Origin: an uncultured Bacteroidales bacterium | Lineage (GTDB): Bacteria > Bacteroidota > Bacteroidia > Bacteroidales > UBA932 | Reading direction: 5' to 3' | Assembly (NCBI GenBank): GCA_900317845.1 | Contig: ONII01000011.1 | Coordinates: 171,933 to 235,932 of the forward strand | Length of the DNA stretch: 64,000 nucleotides | Shown: positions 52,682-60,833 of the stretch, piece after piece | Numbering within the stretch: the stretch's first letter is position 1 | How the letters are laid out: every line of letters begins with the position of its first letter | Made by a program: the position numbers and the translations under genes | Notes under the pieces: model-generated | Told to the model about the DNA's origin: nothing | The model's database searches: none | What the model saw: only the letters and a program-made list of their open reading frames with translations

Positions 52682-54132
52682 AGCAGGCGGTAGAACAGCC
52701 GCATAAAGTGCGAGCCCATATTCTGGTACCAGGTGCGGCTGTTCCTCCAGCTTTCCAGCGTCCACTCCATCGTACCCTCTTCGTCTTTGAGGAACTGCGA
52801 TTTACCAAAAAGGGCGGTTTGCGTATCGTAAATGAAACTGTTTACCTCACTATTGATAAAGAAGCTGCGCATATCCAGGTTGGAGGCACCCACAATGCTC
52901 AGGTAATCGTCGCACACCAGGCTTTTGGAATGGATGAACGCACCGCTGCGTTCAAAAATGCGTACGCCGGCAGCCAGGCATTCCGCGTACACGGAATGGT
53001 TGGCCGGGCCGATAAGCGGGGTATCTACCCGTTTGGGCAGGATGAGACGGACGTCCACGCCCCGAAGCGCGGCGCTCTTAAGTGCATTCAGAAGCGAGGT
53101 GGGCGGCACAAAGTACGGCGTGTGGATATAAACATAGTCCCGGGCGTTCTGCAGAATCCACTCGTAGCCCAGGAGCGTAGCCGGGTGCTGGTTCTCCGCG
53201 GCGTCCGTAACCACCTGCATGCATTTGTCCTTGAGCGGAGCATCCCAGGCGATGGGCTCCGGCAGCGGGAAATAATCCCGGAGCGGATGGCTCAAGCGTC
53301 CGCCGGAAGACACCCAGCTGTCGATGAACGACGCCTGCAGGCGCGCCACCACGGGGCCCTCTATGCGCAGGTGCGTATCCCGCCACTTATAGAAGTAGTT
53401 GTCGTTCAGGTTCATGCCGCCGGTGTAGGCCACCTTGCCGTCTATGACCACAATTTTGCGGTGATTCTGGCAGTTGATGCGCATCAGGAACGAGCGGAAG
53501 CCATTGTGGATATGCGTATAGGGCAGCACTTCCATGCCGGCCTTGGCCATTTTACGGAAATAGGAACGCGGAATGTTCCGGCCTATCATATTGTTGTTCA
53601 GGAAGCGGACCTGAACCCCTTCCTTTACCTTCTGCAGCAGGGCGTCCCGCACTTCCATGCCGGCTTTGTCGTTGCCAAAACGGAAATACTCAATGTGAAT
53701 GAATTGTTGCGCCTTACGGATATCCTCCAGAAGAAGTTCCCGCTTGCGGAGGCCGGAAGTGATGATTTCCATGGAATTGCCCTCGTACACGCGGTTGCCG
53801 TCCCCGCAGGCGCGGAGCAGTTTTGCCAAGGGACGAAACCGTGCATCTACCTTTTCCGGCGTGCTTTCCGGGAATAGCCCATGCCCCAGTTCCTCCGGCA
53901 TTTGCCCGAACAAGTTGAGGGTACGACCATGCAGGCGCTCACGCACTACATCCCGCCGGTAGTTGATTCCGAACAGGCAATAGGCAATGAGGCCAACAAC
54001 GGGTAGCAGGGCAATGAATAGCAGCCAAATGACCTGGGTATCCGCTTCTTTTTCTCCGCGCAGAATCTGCCAGATGATACCCAGCGCGAGCAAAACGCGC
54101 AAAACAAACCCTATGATGAGTGTGAGTGGCAT
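52678..54132 (-). CDS. cls: Cardiolipin synthase (PLD type)
   Basis: Cls condenses two phosphatidylglycerols to cardiolipin in the inner membrane. The 484-residue protein has two N-terminal membrane helices (PLTLIIGFVLRVLLALGIIW, IWLLFIALLPVVGLIAYCLFG) and two HKD motifs, HRKIVVIDGKVAYTGGMN and HSKSLVCDDYLSIVGASN. The ATG at 54132 was chosen; an upstream in-frame start is TTG and would precede the likely -7 box. Confidence 0.92.
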   Translation of the reverse strand: MPLTLIIGFVLRVLLALGIIWQILRGEKEADTQVIWLLFIALLPVVGLIAYCLFGINYRRDVVRERLHGRTLNLFGQMPEELGHGLFPESTPEKVDARFRPLAKLLRACGDGNRVYEGNSMEIITSGLRKRELLLEDIRKAQQFIHIEYFRFGNDKAGMEVRDALLQKVKEGVQVRFLNNNMIGRNIPRSYFRKMAKAGMEVLPYTHIHNGFRSFLMRINCQNHRKIVVIDGKVAYTGGMNLNDNYFYKWRDTHLRIEGPVVARLQASFIDSWVSSGGRLSHPLRDYFPLPEPIAWDAPLKDKCMQVVTDAAENQHPATLLGYEWILQNARDYVYIHTPYFVPPTSLLNALKSAALRGVDVRLILPKRVDTPLIGPANHSVYAECLAAGVRIFERSGAFIHSKSLVCDDYLSIVGASNLDMRSFFINSEVNSFIYDTQTALFGKSQFLKDEEGTMEWTLESWRNSRTWYQNMGSHFMRLFYRLL

Positions 54133-54140
54133 ATATTTTG

Positions 54141-54187
54141 CGAATTTACGGAATTTCCATGACAATACCTATTTTTTTGTATCTTTG
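54141..54187. promoter_or_regulatory. Divergent promoters, cls / acyl-CoA ligase
   Basis: Plus -7 TATCTTTG (54180-54187) is clear. A weaker minus box, TAAATTCG (54148 to 54141), lies 9 nt before cls. The gap of 31 bp differs from the tight arrangement elsewhere. Confidence 0.5.
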
Positions 54188-54208
54188 CAAAATGGAGAAA
54201 ACTCAGGG

Positions 54209-55834
54209 ATGAAAAGCTACCTGAAAAAACTGGAAGAACAAATTCGGCTTCGCGCCAGCAAACCCGCCTTGTGTGACTACGGCGGGGAAAGTTACACCTA
54301 TGCCCAAGTAGCGGAACAGGTGGAAAAGTTCCACATTTTTTTCCAGGCGGCCGGCATCCGCAAAGGGGACAAAATTGCCCTCTGCGCCCAGAATTCGGCC
54401 CGGTGGGCCATCGCCTTCCTGGCGGTGAACACCTATGAGGCCACCATCGTCCCCATCCTTCCCAACTACACGCCGGAAGGCCTTGCCCAGCTTATCTGCC
54501 ACTCGGACAGCATTTTTCTTATAGCGGACGCCCCCATCTGGAAAAACCTGAAACCGTTCGAGCTTCCGCTCGTCAGGGGCGTTTTGGACGCCCGGGAATA
54601 CAAACTGCTCGCCTGCACGGACCCGCTGCTGCAAACCGCCTGGGAAGACCACGAAAGGCTATTTAAGGAATGCTACCCGGAAGGACTCTCCATGGACGAT
54701 ATCCACTATCCGGACAACCCGGAAGCCATTGCCATCATCAATTACACTTCCGGCACCTCCGGAGACCCCAAGGGCGTCATGCTCAGTTACGGGGCCATGT
54801 CGGACATCGTGGAATATTGCCAGCAGCATATCCACAACGCGCCGGAGAAGCTGGTTTCCATGCTGCCGCTGGCCCATATTTACGGCCTGGGCATTGAATT
54901 CATCTACCCTTGCTGCACCGGGTTCACCATCCACTTCCTGGGCAAGGTGCCTTCCCCGTCCCTCCTGGTCCAGGCCATGAGCGAAGTTAAGCCGTACCTG
55001 ATGATTACGGTGCCGCTCATCATGGAGAAGCTTTACAGCAACCTGATCCGGCCGCAGTTAAACACCCGTTCGGCCAAGGCCATTCTCACCATTCCGGGGG
55101 TCCGTTCCTCCTTCTATCGTTCCGTAGGCAAAAAACTGCTGGCCACCCTGGGCGGGAACGTGCACACCCTCATCATTGGCGGAGCCCCGCTTAGCTGGAA
55201 GGTAGAAAGCGTCCTCAAAAAGATTGAACTGCCCTATGTGGTGGGCTATGGCATGACGGAGGCCTGCCCGCTGCTGGCCTTTGACATGCCGGCAGGCTAT
55301 GCCCCCGGCTCCTGCGGCAAGCCCATCCATCAGATCCGGATCGACTCCTCGGAGCCGGACCGCATCCCCGGAGAAATCCAGGCCCAGGGTCCCAATCTGT
55401 TCTCTGGCTATTACAAGAACCCGGAGGCGGAAAAAGAGGCATACACAGCAGACGGCTGGTTCCGCACCGGAGACCTGGGCATTATGGACGAGTCCGGCAA
55501 CCTGTTCATCCGCGGCCGCATTAAAGCGCTCATCCTGAGCTCTTCCGGCCAAAACATTTACCCGGAAGAAGTGGAGCAGGTCCTGGGACGGCATCCGCAG
55601 GTAGAAGAATCCCTGGTGGTGGACCGGGAGAACAAGCTGGTGGCCCTGGTATACCCCAAAGCCGGCTCCGTTAAAGGCGACGATGAGGAAGCTATTGCCG
55701 CCCTGTCGGACGACATCCGCACAAGGAGCAACGCCCTCCTCCCCAAATTCAGCCAGATTTTCCAGGTAGAGCTGGTGGACATGCCCTTCGAGCGCACCGC
55801 CAAAGGCAGCATCAAGCGGCATCTGTATCAGTAG
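54209..55834 (+). CDS. AMP-dependent long-chain acyl-CoA ligase-like protein
   Basis: The 541-residue protein is an ANL-superfamily adenylating enzyme with TSGTSGDPKGVML (about 178), GYGMTEACPLLAFD (about 346), RTGDLGIMDESGN (about 420) and the C-terminal lysine in FERTAKGSIKRHLY. It probably activates fatty acids with CoA for lipid synthesis. A six-codon frame from the ATG at 54192 ends in a TGA that overlaps this start codon, which may couple the two. Confidence 0.88.
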   Translation: MKSYLKKLEEQIRLRASKPALCDYGGESYTYAQVAEQVEKFHIFFQAAGIRKGDKIALCAQNSARWAIAFLAVNTYEATIVPILPNYTPEGLAQLICHSDSIFLIADAPIWKNLKPFELPLVRGVLDAREYKLLACTDPLLQTAWEDHERLFKECYPEGLSMDDIHYPDNPEAIAIINYTSGTSGDPKGVMLSYGAMSDIVEYCQQHIHNAPEKLVSMLPLAHIYGLGIEFIYPCCTGFTIHFLGKVPSPSLLVQAMSEVKPYLMITVPLIMEKLYSNLIRPQLNTRSAKAILTIPGVRSSFYRSVGKKLLATLGGNVHTLIIGGAPLSWKVESVLKKIELPYVVGYGMTEACPLLAFDMPAGYAPGSCGKPIHQIRIDSSEPDRIPGEIQAQGPNLFSGYYKNPEAEKEAYTADGWFRTGDLGIMDESGNLFIRGRIKALILSSSGQNIYPEEVEQVLGRHPQVEESLVVDRENKLVALVYPKAGSVKGDDEEAIAALSDDIRTRSNALLPKFSQIFQVELVDMPFERTAKGSIKRHLYQ

Positions 55835-55840
55835 GTCGTA

Positions 55841-56629
55841 TTACTCCAGATACCGGGCCTGGAGGCGGAGACAGTCCTCGTAGCTAATTTCCATGGCGTC
55901 TTCCAGGTAGCCCTGGATAGAGCCCCAGTTGGCGTCCACAAGATCCAGCGCGTGACTGAAGTTTTTCACGCTCACGCCCATGAAGGCGCGCACCACTTCT
56001 TCTTCGTCTTCCCCGCCGCCGGCAGCACGGACCTCTGCGCAGAGTTTCTGTACCAGGGGCCGATAGGCGTCGTTGGAGCGGTCAAAATCTGCCAGGATGG
56101 TGGCACGGTCTGCACCCAGGGCGCCCAGAATGAGCGCGGCGCCAATGCCGGTGCGGTCTTTCCCCTGCGAACAGTGCCACAGGATGGCGCCCTCCTCCGT
56201 TTCCAGCACCAGGTTCATGAATGTAGCGTACTGGAGCTGCGAGAATTCGCTCAACACCAGGGAAGGATACAGTTCCCGGGCCTTTTCCTGGAACATTTTC
56301 ATGAAGGAAAGCCGGACAATGTGTTTGGGAAGGTCCAGCCAGGTTTCTTCCGGGATGGCTTCTCCGCTCTCCCGTTCTGCCGAGGTATCCAGCGTAGGGA
56401 GCGTAAGGTAAGCAGCGCCGGGAATGGCCACATCCGGCTGCAGGGAGGCCTCCGGAATGGAACGGAAGTCAAAAATGCGTTTGAGATGGAACTCCCCCAC
56501 GAGCCGCCTCACATCTGCGTCCGTGACATCGTGCAGGTGAGCCGTACGCAGCAGCCGCCCATATTTTACGGTTTTATCCCCGATTTTGATGCCGCCCAAA
56601 TCCCGGGCGTTGATAATTCCCTCAAACAT
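55841..56629 (-). CDS. Tyrosine/dual-specificity protein phosphatase-like
   Basis: The 262-residue cytosolic protein has the cysteine phosphatase loop HCSQGKDRTG (catalytic Cys153, Arg159) and the N-terminal signature NARDLGGIK with RTAHLHDVTDADVRRL, as in the Y_phosphatase3 group. Members dephosphorylate phosphotyrosine or inositol phosphates; no cognate kinase lies nearby. The ATG lies 6 nt after its -7 box. Confidence 0.87.
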   Translation of the reverse strand: MFEGIINARDLGGIKIGDKTVKYGRLLRTAHLHDVTDADVRRLVGEFHLKRIFDFRSIPEASLQPDVAIPGAAYLTLPTLDTSAERESGEAIPEETWLDLPKHIVRLSFMKMFQEKARELYPSLVLSEFSQLQYATFMNLVLETEEGAILWHCSQGKDRTGIGAALILGALGADRATILADFDRSNDAYRPLVQKLCAEVRAAGGGEDEEEVVRAFMGVSVKNFSHALDLVDANWGSIQGYLEDAMEISYEDCLRLQARYLE

Positions 56630-56634
56630 AAGTG

Positions 56635-56662
56635 CAAATATAACGAAAAAACGCTATATTTG
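56635..56662. promoter_or_regulatory. Back-to-back divergent promoters, phosphatase / kinase
   Basis: Minus -7 TATATTTG (56642 to 56635) and plus -7 TATATTTG (56655-56662) are identical and 12 bp apart, a perfect inverted pair. Confidence 0.75.
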
Positions 56663-56684
56663 TATATTGCAACCAAGAAAGACT

Positions 56685-57344
56685 ATGGATACCAAAAAGC
56701 CATTCGTAATTACCATCAGCCGGGAGCTGGGCTCCGGCGGACGCACCATTGGCCGCAAACTGGCCGCTCAACTTAACGTTCGCTACAGCGACAAAAACCT
56801 CATTCAGGACCTGCGGGAGAAATTCAACCTGTCCACCTATGAGATTGAGAAAATCAAGGGAACCAAAAAGAACTGGCTCACGGAAATGCTGGACATTGTG
56901 GCACCCGTGCCCAATTCCGGTGCCTACATTGGTTTCGAGGCCGGCAAGGGGGACGAGTGGAAACTGAACAAAGTAAAAGCGGACGATATTTTTGAAGCAG
57001 AGGCCGCCATCCTGAAAGAAATTGCGGCGGAAGGCTCCTGCATCATTGCCGGCCGTTCGGGTTTCTTTGTGCTCAAAGACCACCCCAACAAGCTGGATAT
57101 CTTTATCCAGGCCCCGCTGGAAAAACGCATCCAGCGCGTCATGGAAAAACAGAACCTCACGGAGGAGGAAGCCCGCGAGGTCATTGCCTCGGTGGATAAA
57201 AGCCGCGAAACCTACGTGCAGCGCTATGCCGGTACCAGCCGCTACGACACCCGCAACTATGACCTGGTCATGAACGTGGGAGACATGTCGGACGAAGACG
57301 CCGTTGCCTGCATCCTCAAATTCATCAAATACGCCAGCAAGTAA
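56685..57344 (+). CDS. Cytidylate kinase-like family protein
   Basis: The 219-residue protein has a P-loop in ISRELGSGGRTIGRKLA and later SCIIAGRSGFFVLKDHP and VDKSRETYVQRYAG, matching the cytidylate_kinase2 group of P-loop kinases. The P-loop GSGGRTIG departs from GxxGxGKS because the lysine is absent, which is usual in this group, so true CMP kinase activity is doubtful. The stop directly abuts the stop of the convergent nuclease gene. Confidence 0.85.
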   Translation: MDTKKPFVITISRELGSGGRTIGRKLAAQLNVRYSDKNLIQDLREKFNLSTYEIEKIKGTKKNWLTEMLDIVAPVPNSGAYIGFEAGKGDEWKLNKVKADDIFEAEAAILKEIAAEGSCIIAGRSGFFVLKDHPNKLDIFIQAPLEKRIQRVMEKQNLTEEEAREVIASVDKSRETYVQRYAGTSRYDTRNYDLVMNVGDMSDEDAVACILKFIKYASK

Positions 57345-60173
57345 TTAGCGCCCGCAGATATTCTTAAAGTCGCAGATGGCGCAGGTTTTGGCGTCCCCGG
57401 TGCGACGGAAGGGCACATTTACATCGGTCATTTCCAACAGCATGTCCCGGAGTTTTTCCCGCACCAGGCGGATAAACTCCGGGCTTTCCGCCACATCCGG
57501 CAGCGCCCCGGTATACAGACGGCCGGTACTGTAGATGGAATTGAGCACACGCGCTCCCTTAAGCTTGGGGTCTGCGTGGGCGAAGAGTCCGTACACAAAG
57601 AGCTGGAGAGCAATTTTGGGCCGGCCGCTGTTAGAATCGCCAAAGAGTTTCTCTACCACGCCGGCGGCATTCTGGTCCGTAATGAGGAGGTCGTCGTCCT
57701 CCACCTTACCCGTCTTATAGTCCACAATGCGCACCTCACCCTCCTTGTAGCTGTCCATCCGGTCAATATAGCCCTTGATGCGGAATCCCTCAAAGGTGGT
57801 TTCCCGGCGGAGCTCCAAGCCGATGATACGGAAGCCCGCCGAACCGGAACCCGCCAGCAAATCTATATCGTGCTTTAGTGTAGCGCGCACATAGCCCAGC
57901 AACACTTCCTCCAGCACCAGGTTGCGTCCGCTCACCTCCACGCTGTTCATCTCGGAGAGCACGGCCGCCCGAATGAGGCGCTTGAGACGGTCTGTATCCT
58001 TCCGTGTGGCCTGCAGGTAGGCCGGGGTCACAAGCTCCATGTCATAGAGCTGCTGCATCACCTTGTGGAAGACATTACCCAGCATGCCGGCATCCAGCGA
58101 CTCCGCAACCTCGTCCTCTGCCTGCAACTGTTCCACGAACTGGTAGTAAAAGCGGGCCGCACAATATAGGTAACTTTGCAGGACGGAGGCCGACAACACC
58201 CCTTCCCGGATGGCCTGCACGTGGGCCTCAGTCTTGGGAATGGCATCCTCCACGCTGACCGGATGCATCTCTGCGCTGGCCACCAAACGCTCCAAAGGAA
58301 GGTGGAAATGGTATTCCAACTGTTTGATATAGCGGCTTTCCTCCCCAGACTTTAAGCCTTCCGTCCGGCTGTCATATAGCAGCCACACGTGCTCTGCCCG
58401 CTGGATCATGCGGTAAAAATAATACGCCCAAACGGCATCCTGGTACTCATAGGTGGGAAGGCCAAAGCCTTTCCTGAGCTCCGGCGGGATAAAGGACGAC
58501 GAAAACGTCTTCCGCGGGAACATGCCCTCGTTGGCGCTCAGGACCACCAGGTTCCTAAAATCCAGCGCACGGGTTTCCAGCGGTCCCATCACCTGCAGCC
58601 CCTGCAGTGGCTCTCCCCGGAACGGCACCGAAATACCCTCCAGGCTGGCCTCCAAAAGACGCAAATGGGTTGCGGGCAACAGCTCCAGGTCTGTTTCCTC
58701 AAGGATATTGAGCTGCGTATGGCAACGCTTGGCAAAGTCCAGTTCCAGCAGCATGTCTCCGCCGGCCGATAACTGCCGCCCTACCAGCGCCACCACCTCC
58801 GAGAAATACCGTTCCAATGCGTGGTTCTGCTCCACGGACGCCACGGAGGGCTCCGTTACTACCACCCGGAAAAAGAGATTCAGCACCGGACCGCCCTGCA
58901 AATCCGAGAGGGGGATAAAATATTTGGCATCGGCCTTTACACGGGTTACGATGGCCGATTCTTCCTCCGACAGCAACTCCCGGAACAGGCCGGAAGCAAA
59001 CACCTCCCGCACCGTCCGGTGGTAGAAATACCAGCCGTCCGGCCGGTGCCGCAGCCGCAGTTGCAACTGGCCCAGGGCCTGGAGGAGCGTATACACGGAA
59101 CTGCCCCGCATGGGATAGCCCATGGTCACGTTCACATTGTCGTGCTCCGGCGGGATGGAATTCAGCAGCGGCAGAAGAAGGCCCTCGTCCGGAAGCACAA
59201 ACGCCGTCTCCACGTCATTATCGGCCTTGGCCTCCTGCAGGATGCGCCCGGCCAGTTTGGCCTGCCCCACGGAAGAAGGCACGCTGATCACCGTAATGCG
59301 GGGCTTGGGAAGGCCTTCCGGGTCTATGGGGAAAGCCTGCGGAAACTCCTGCACATTCTTTCGCATGAACAGCGACGCTTTATTGGCGGGATCCTTGATT
59401 TCCGGGCTCACAAAGTCCCAGACAAATTGGGCCAGGCCGGCGTCCCGCATGCGTGACAGGAGCAGGCGCTCGCACTCCGTAAGGGCATTCAGGCCCACAA
59501 AGACAAAGGTGCGGGTATCCGGGAATACGGGCGAAAGCAAATCCACCGCGGGCGTTCCGCCCTTCAGGGCGTCTGCCAGGCTGCGGTACACCATGCCCTC
59601 GTAGGCCATGCCTTTCTCCTGTAAGTGCTTACGAAACTGCGTATAAAGCGGGAACAGAAGGTTCCACAACTTCACAAAGCGGGTTTTGATCTCGCTCTCC
59701 TTCCCCTCCCGGAAATGCGACAGAAACTGTTCGATAGCCGCCCGCTGGTTCCCGCTCAGGTAATCCAGCGGATCCTGGATGGCCTTGAAATCCGACACAT
59801 TCTGCAGCAGGTCCTCCGCATTTACCAGATACTTGTCGATATCGTCAAAATCCTGCAGCATCACGTCCCCCCAGAACACAAACTCGTCCAGCGGCTCTGC
59901 CTGCGGGTTAAGCGAACGGTAGCAGTTGTACAGCTCCAGCAGCAGCCGGAGACGGTCTGTCACGTTTACCTTATATACCGCGTAAAAGAAGTCCTTGATG
60001 GTGTACATGGGCGGAACGGGGAGCGGCACACCCCCTCCCTGCTCTTTCACCCGCTCTCCCAAATACTTACGAAAGAAAACCATCGACCTCCGGTTGGGGA
60101 AGACGAAGCAGTGTTGCTGTATGTCCGGGGCCCGGAAATAGTGCGCGGCCACCTGCAAGAGAAATGGTGTCAT
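57345..60173 (-). CDS. AddB-like PD-(D/E)XK nuclease/helicase-like protein
   Basis: The 942-residue protein resembles Bacteroidetes AddB: an inactive UvrD-like helicase body (LSANEGMFPRKTFSSSFIPPELRKGFGLP in the middle) and a C-terminal RecB-type nuclease with RIVDYKTGKV and ALQLFVYGLF. A cysteine in SYLYCAARFYY and three in KTCAICDFKNICGR would form the 4Fe-4S staple of AddB nucleases. It would process double-strand breaks together with AddA, which is not in this window. No convincing Walker A is present. Confidence 0.85.
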   Translation of the reverse strand: MTPFLLQVAAHYFRAPDIQQHCFVFPNRRSMVFFRKYLGERVKEQGGGVPLPVPPMYTIKDFFYAVYKVNVTDRLRLLLELYNCYRSLNPQAEPLDEFVFWGDVMLQDFDDIDKYLVNAEDLLQNVSDFKAIQDPLDYLSGNQRAAIEQFLSHFREGKESEIKTRFVKLWNLLFPLYTQFRKHLQEKGMAYEGMVYRSLADALKGGTPAVDLLSPVFPDTRTFVFVGLNALTECERLLLSRMRDAGLAQFVWDFVSPEIKDPANKASLFMRKNVQEFPQAFPIDPEGLPKPRITVISVPSSVGQAKLAGRILQEAKADNDVETAFVLPDEGLLLPLLNSIPPEHDNVNVTMGYPMRGSSVYTLLQALGQLQLRLRHRPDGWYFYHRTVREVFASGLFRELLSEEESAIVTRVKADAKYFIPLSDLQGGPVLNLFFRVVVTEPSVASVEQNHALERYFSEVVALVGRQLSAGGDMLLELDFAKRCHTQLNILEETDLELLPATHLRLLEASLEGISVPFRGEPLQGLQVMGPLETRALDFRNLVVLSANEGMFPRKTFSSSFIPPELRKGFGLPTYEYQDAVWAYYFYRMIQRAEHVWLLYDSRTEGLKSGEESRYIKQLEYHFHLPLERLVASAEMHPVSVEDAIPKTEAHVQAIREGVLSASVLQSYLYCAARFYYQFVEQLQAEDEVAESLDAGMLGNVFHKVMQQLYDMELVTPAYLQATRKDTDRLKRLIRAAVLSEMNSVEVSGRNLVLEEVLLGYVRATLKHDIDLLAGSGSAGFRIIGLELRRETTFEGFRIKGYIDRMDSYKEGEVRIVDYKTGKVEDDDLLITDQNAAGVVEKLFGDSNSGRPKIALQLFVYGLFAHADPKLKGARVLNSIYSTGRLYTGALPDVAESPEFIRLVREKLRDMLLEMTDVNVPFRRTGDAKTCAICDFKNICGR

Positions 60174-60212
60174 ACTTTTCTGCTAAATTAGTAAAAATAT
60201 CCGAAATTTGTC

Positions 60213-60252
60213 TATATTTGTAAATGGATCTTTGTTTTGAAAGATTCAAAAC
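60213..60252 (+). promoter_or_regulatory. Promoter and leader palindrome of the rubrerythrin gene
   Basis: The -7 box TATATTTG (60213-60220) is followed at 60234-60252 by a perfect 8-3-8 palindrome, GTTTTGAA-AGA-TTCAAAAC. Placed just past the predicted start of transcription, it would be a good repressor site or a leader element. It does not match the classic PerR box. Confidence 0.55.
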
Positions 60253-60275
60253 TAAACACAATAAAAGGAACCGAT

Positions 60276-60830
60276 ATGAAAAAGAAATTCAGATGCCTGG
60301 TATGCGGATACGTATACGAAGGCGAAAATCCCCCCGCAGAATGCCCTGTATGTCACGCCAAAGCAGAGAAATTTGTAGAGGTAAAAGAAGAAGCCGGCAA
60401 GCCCCAGTGGGCCTGTGAGCACGTGATTGGCGTTGCCAAAGGCTGTGATCCGGAAGTATGGGCCGGTCTGCAGGACCACTTCACCGGCGAATGCTCGGAG
60501 GTGGGCATGTACCTTGCCATGAGCCGCCAGGCAGAACGCGAAGGCTATCCTGAAATTGCCGATGCCTTCAAGCGCTATGCCTTTGAGGAGGCAGACCACG
60601 CCGCCCGCATCGCAGAGCTCCTGGGAGAGGTCGTATGGGACACCAAAACCAACCTCAAAAAGCGCTATGAGGCAGAGGCCGGCGCCTGCGAAGGCAAACT
60701 GGCCATCGCCACCAAAGCCAAGCAGCTGGGCTACGACGCCATCCACGACACCATCCATGAGATGGCAAAAGACGAAGCCCGCCACGGGGCAGGCTTCTTA
60801 GGTCTTTATAAGCGCTTCTTTGAGAAGTAG
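60276..60830 (+). CDS. Reverse rubrerythrin (rubredoxin domain first)
   Basis: The 184-residue protein has a rubredoxin-type iron site at the N-terminus ([20 protein letters not shown], about 6-25) followed by a ferritin-like di-iron domain with [41 protein letters not shown] and [17 protein letters not shown]. Classic rubrerythrin has the opposite order; reversed forms reduce H2O2, and some O2, with NADH-derived electrons in anaerobes. The ATG at 60276 follows a leader of about 50 nt. The stop is 3 nt from the convergent sppA stop. Confidence 0.92.
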   Translation: MKKKFRCLVCGYVYEGENPPAECPVCHAKAEKFVEVKEEAGKPQWACEHVIGVAKGCDPEVWAGLQDHFTGECSEVGMYLAMSRQAEREGYPEIADAFKRYAFEEADHAARIAELLGEVVWDTKTNLKKRYEAEAGACEGKLAIATKAKQLGYDAIHDTIHEMAKDEARHGAGFLGLYKRFFEK

Positions 60831-60833
60831 TTA

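Noticed and set aside
54133..54165. Upstream TTG start for cls
   Set aside because: The ATG at 54132 begins the first membrane helix, and the likely -7 box lies between the two, so the longer start would not be transcribed.
56685..57344. True CMP kinase (cmk)
   Set aside because: The P-loop lacks the usual lysine, and the length and motifs fit the cytidylate-kinase-like group rather than Cmk.
60237..60275. TTG start 13 codons upstream for the rubrerythrin
   Set aside because: It lies in the leader palindrome; the MKKKF start at 60276 fits the rubredoxin domain.
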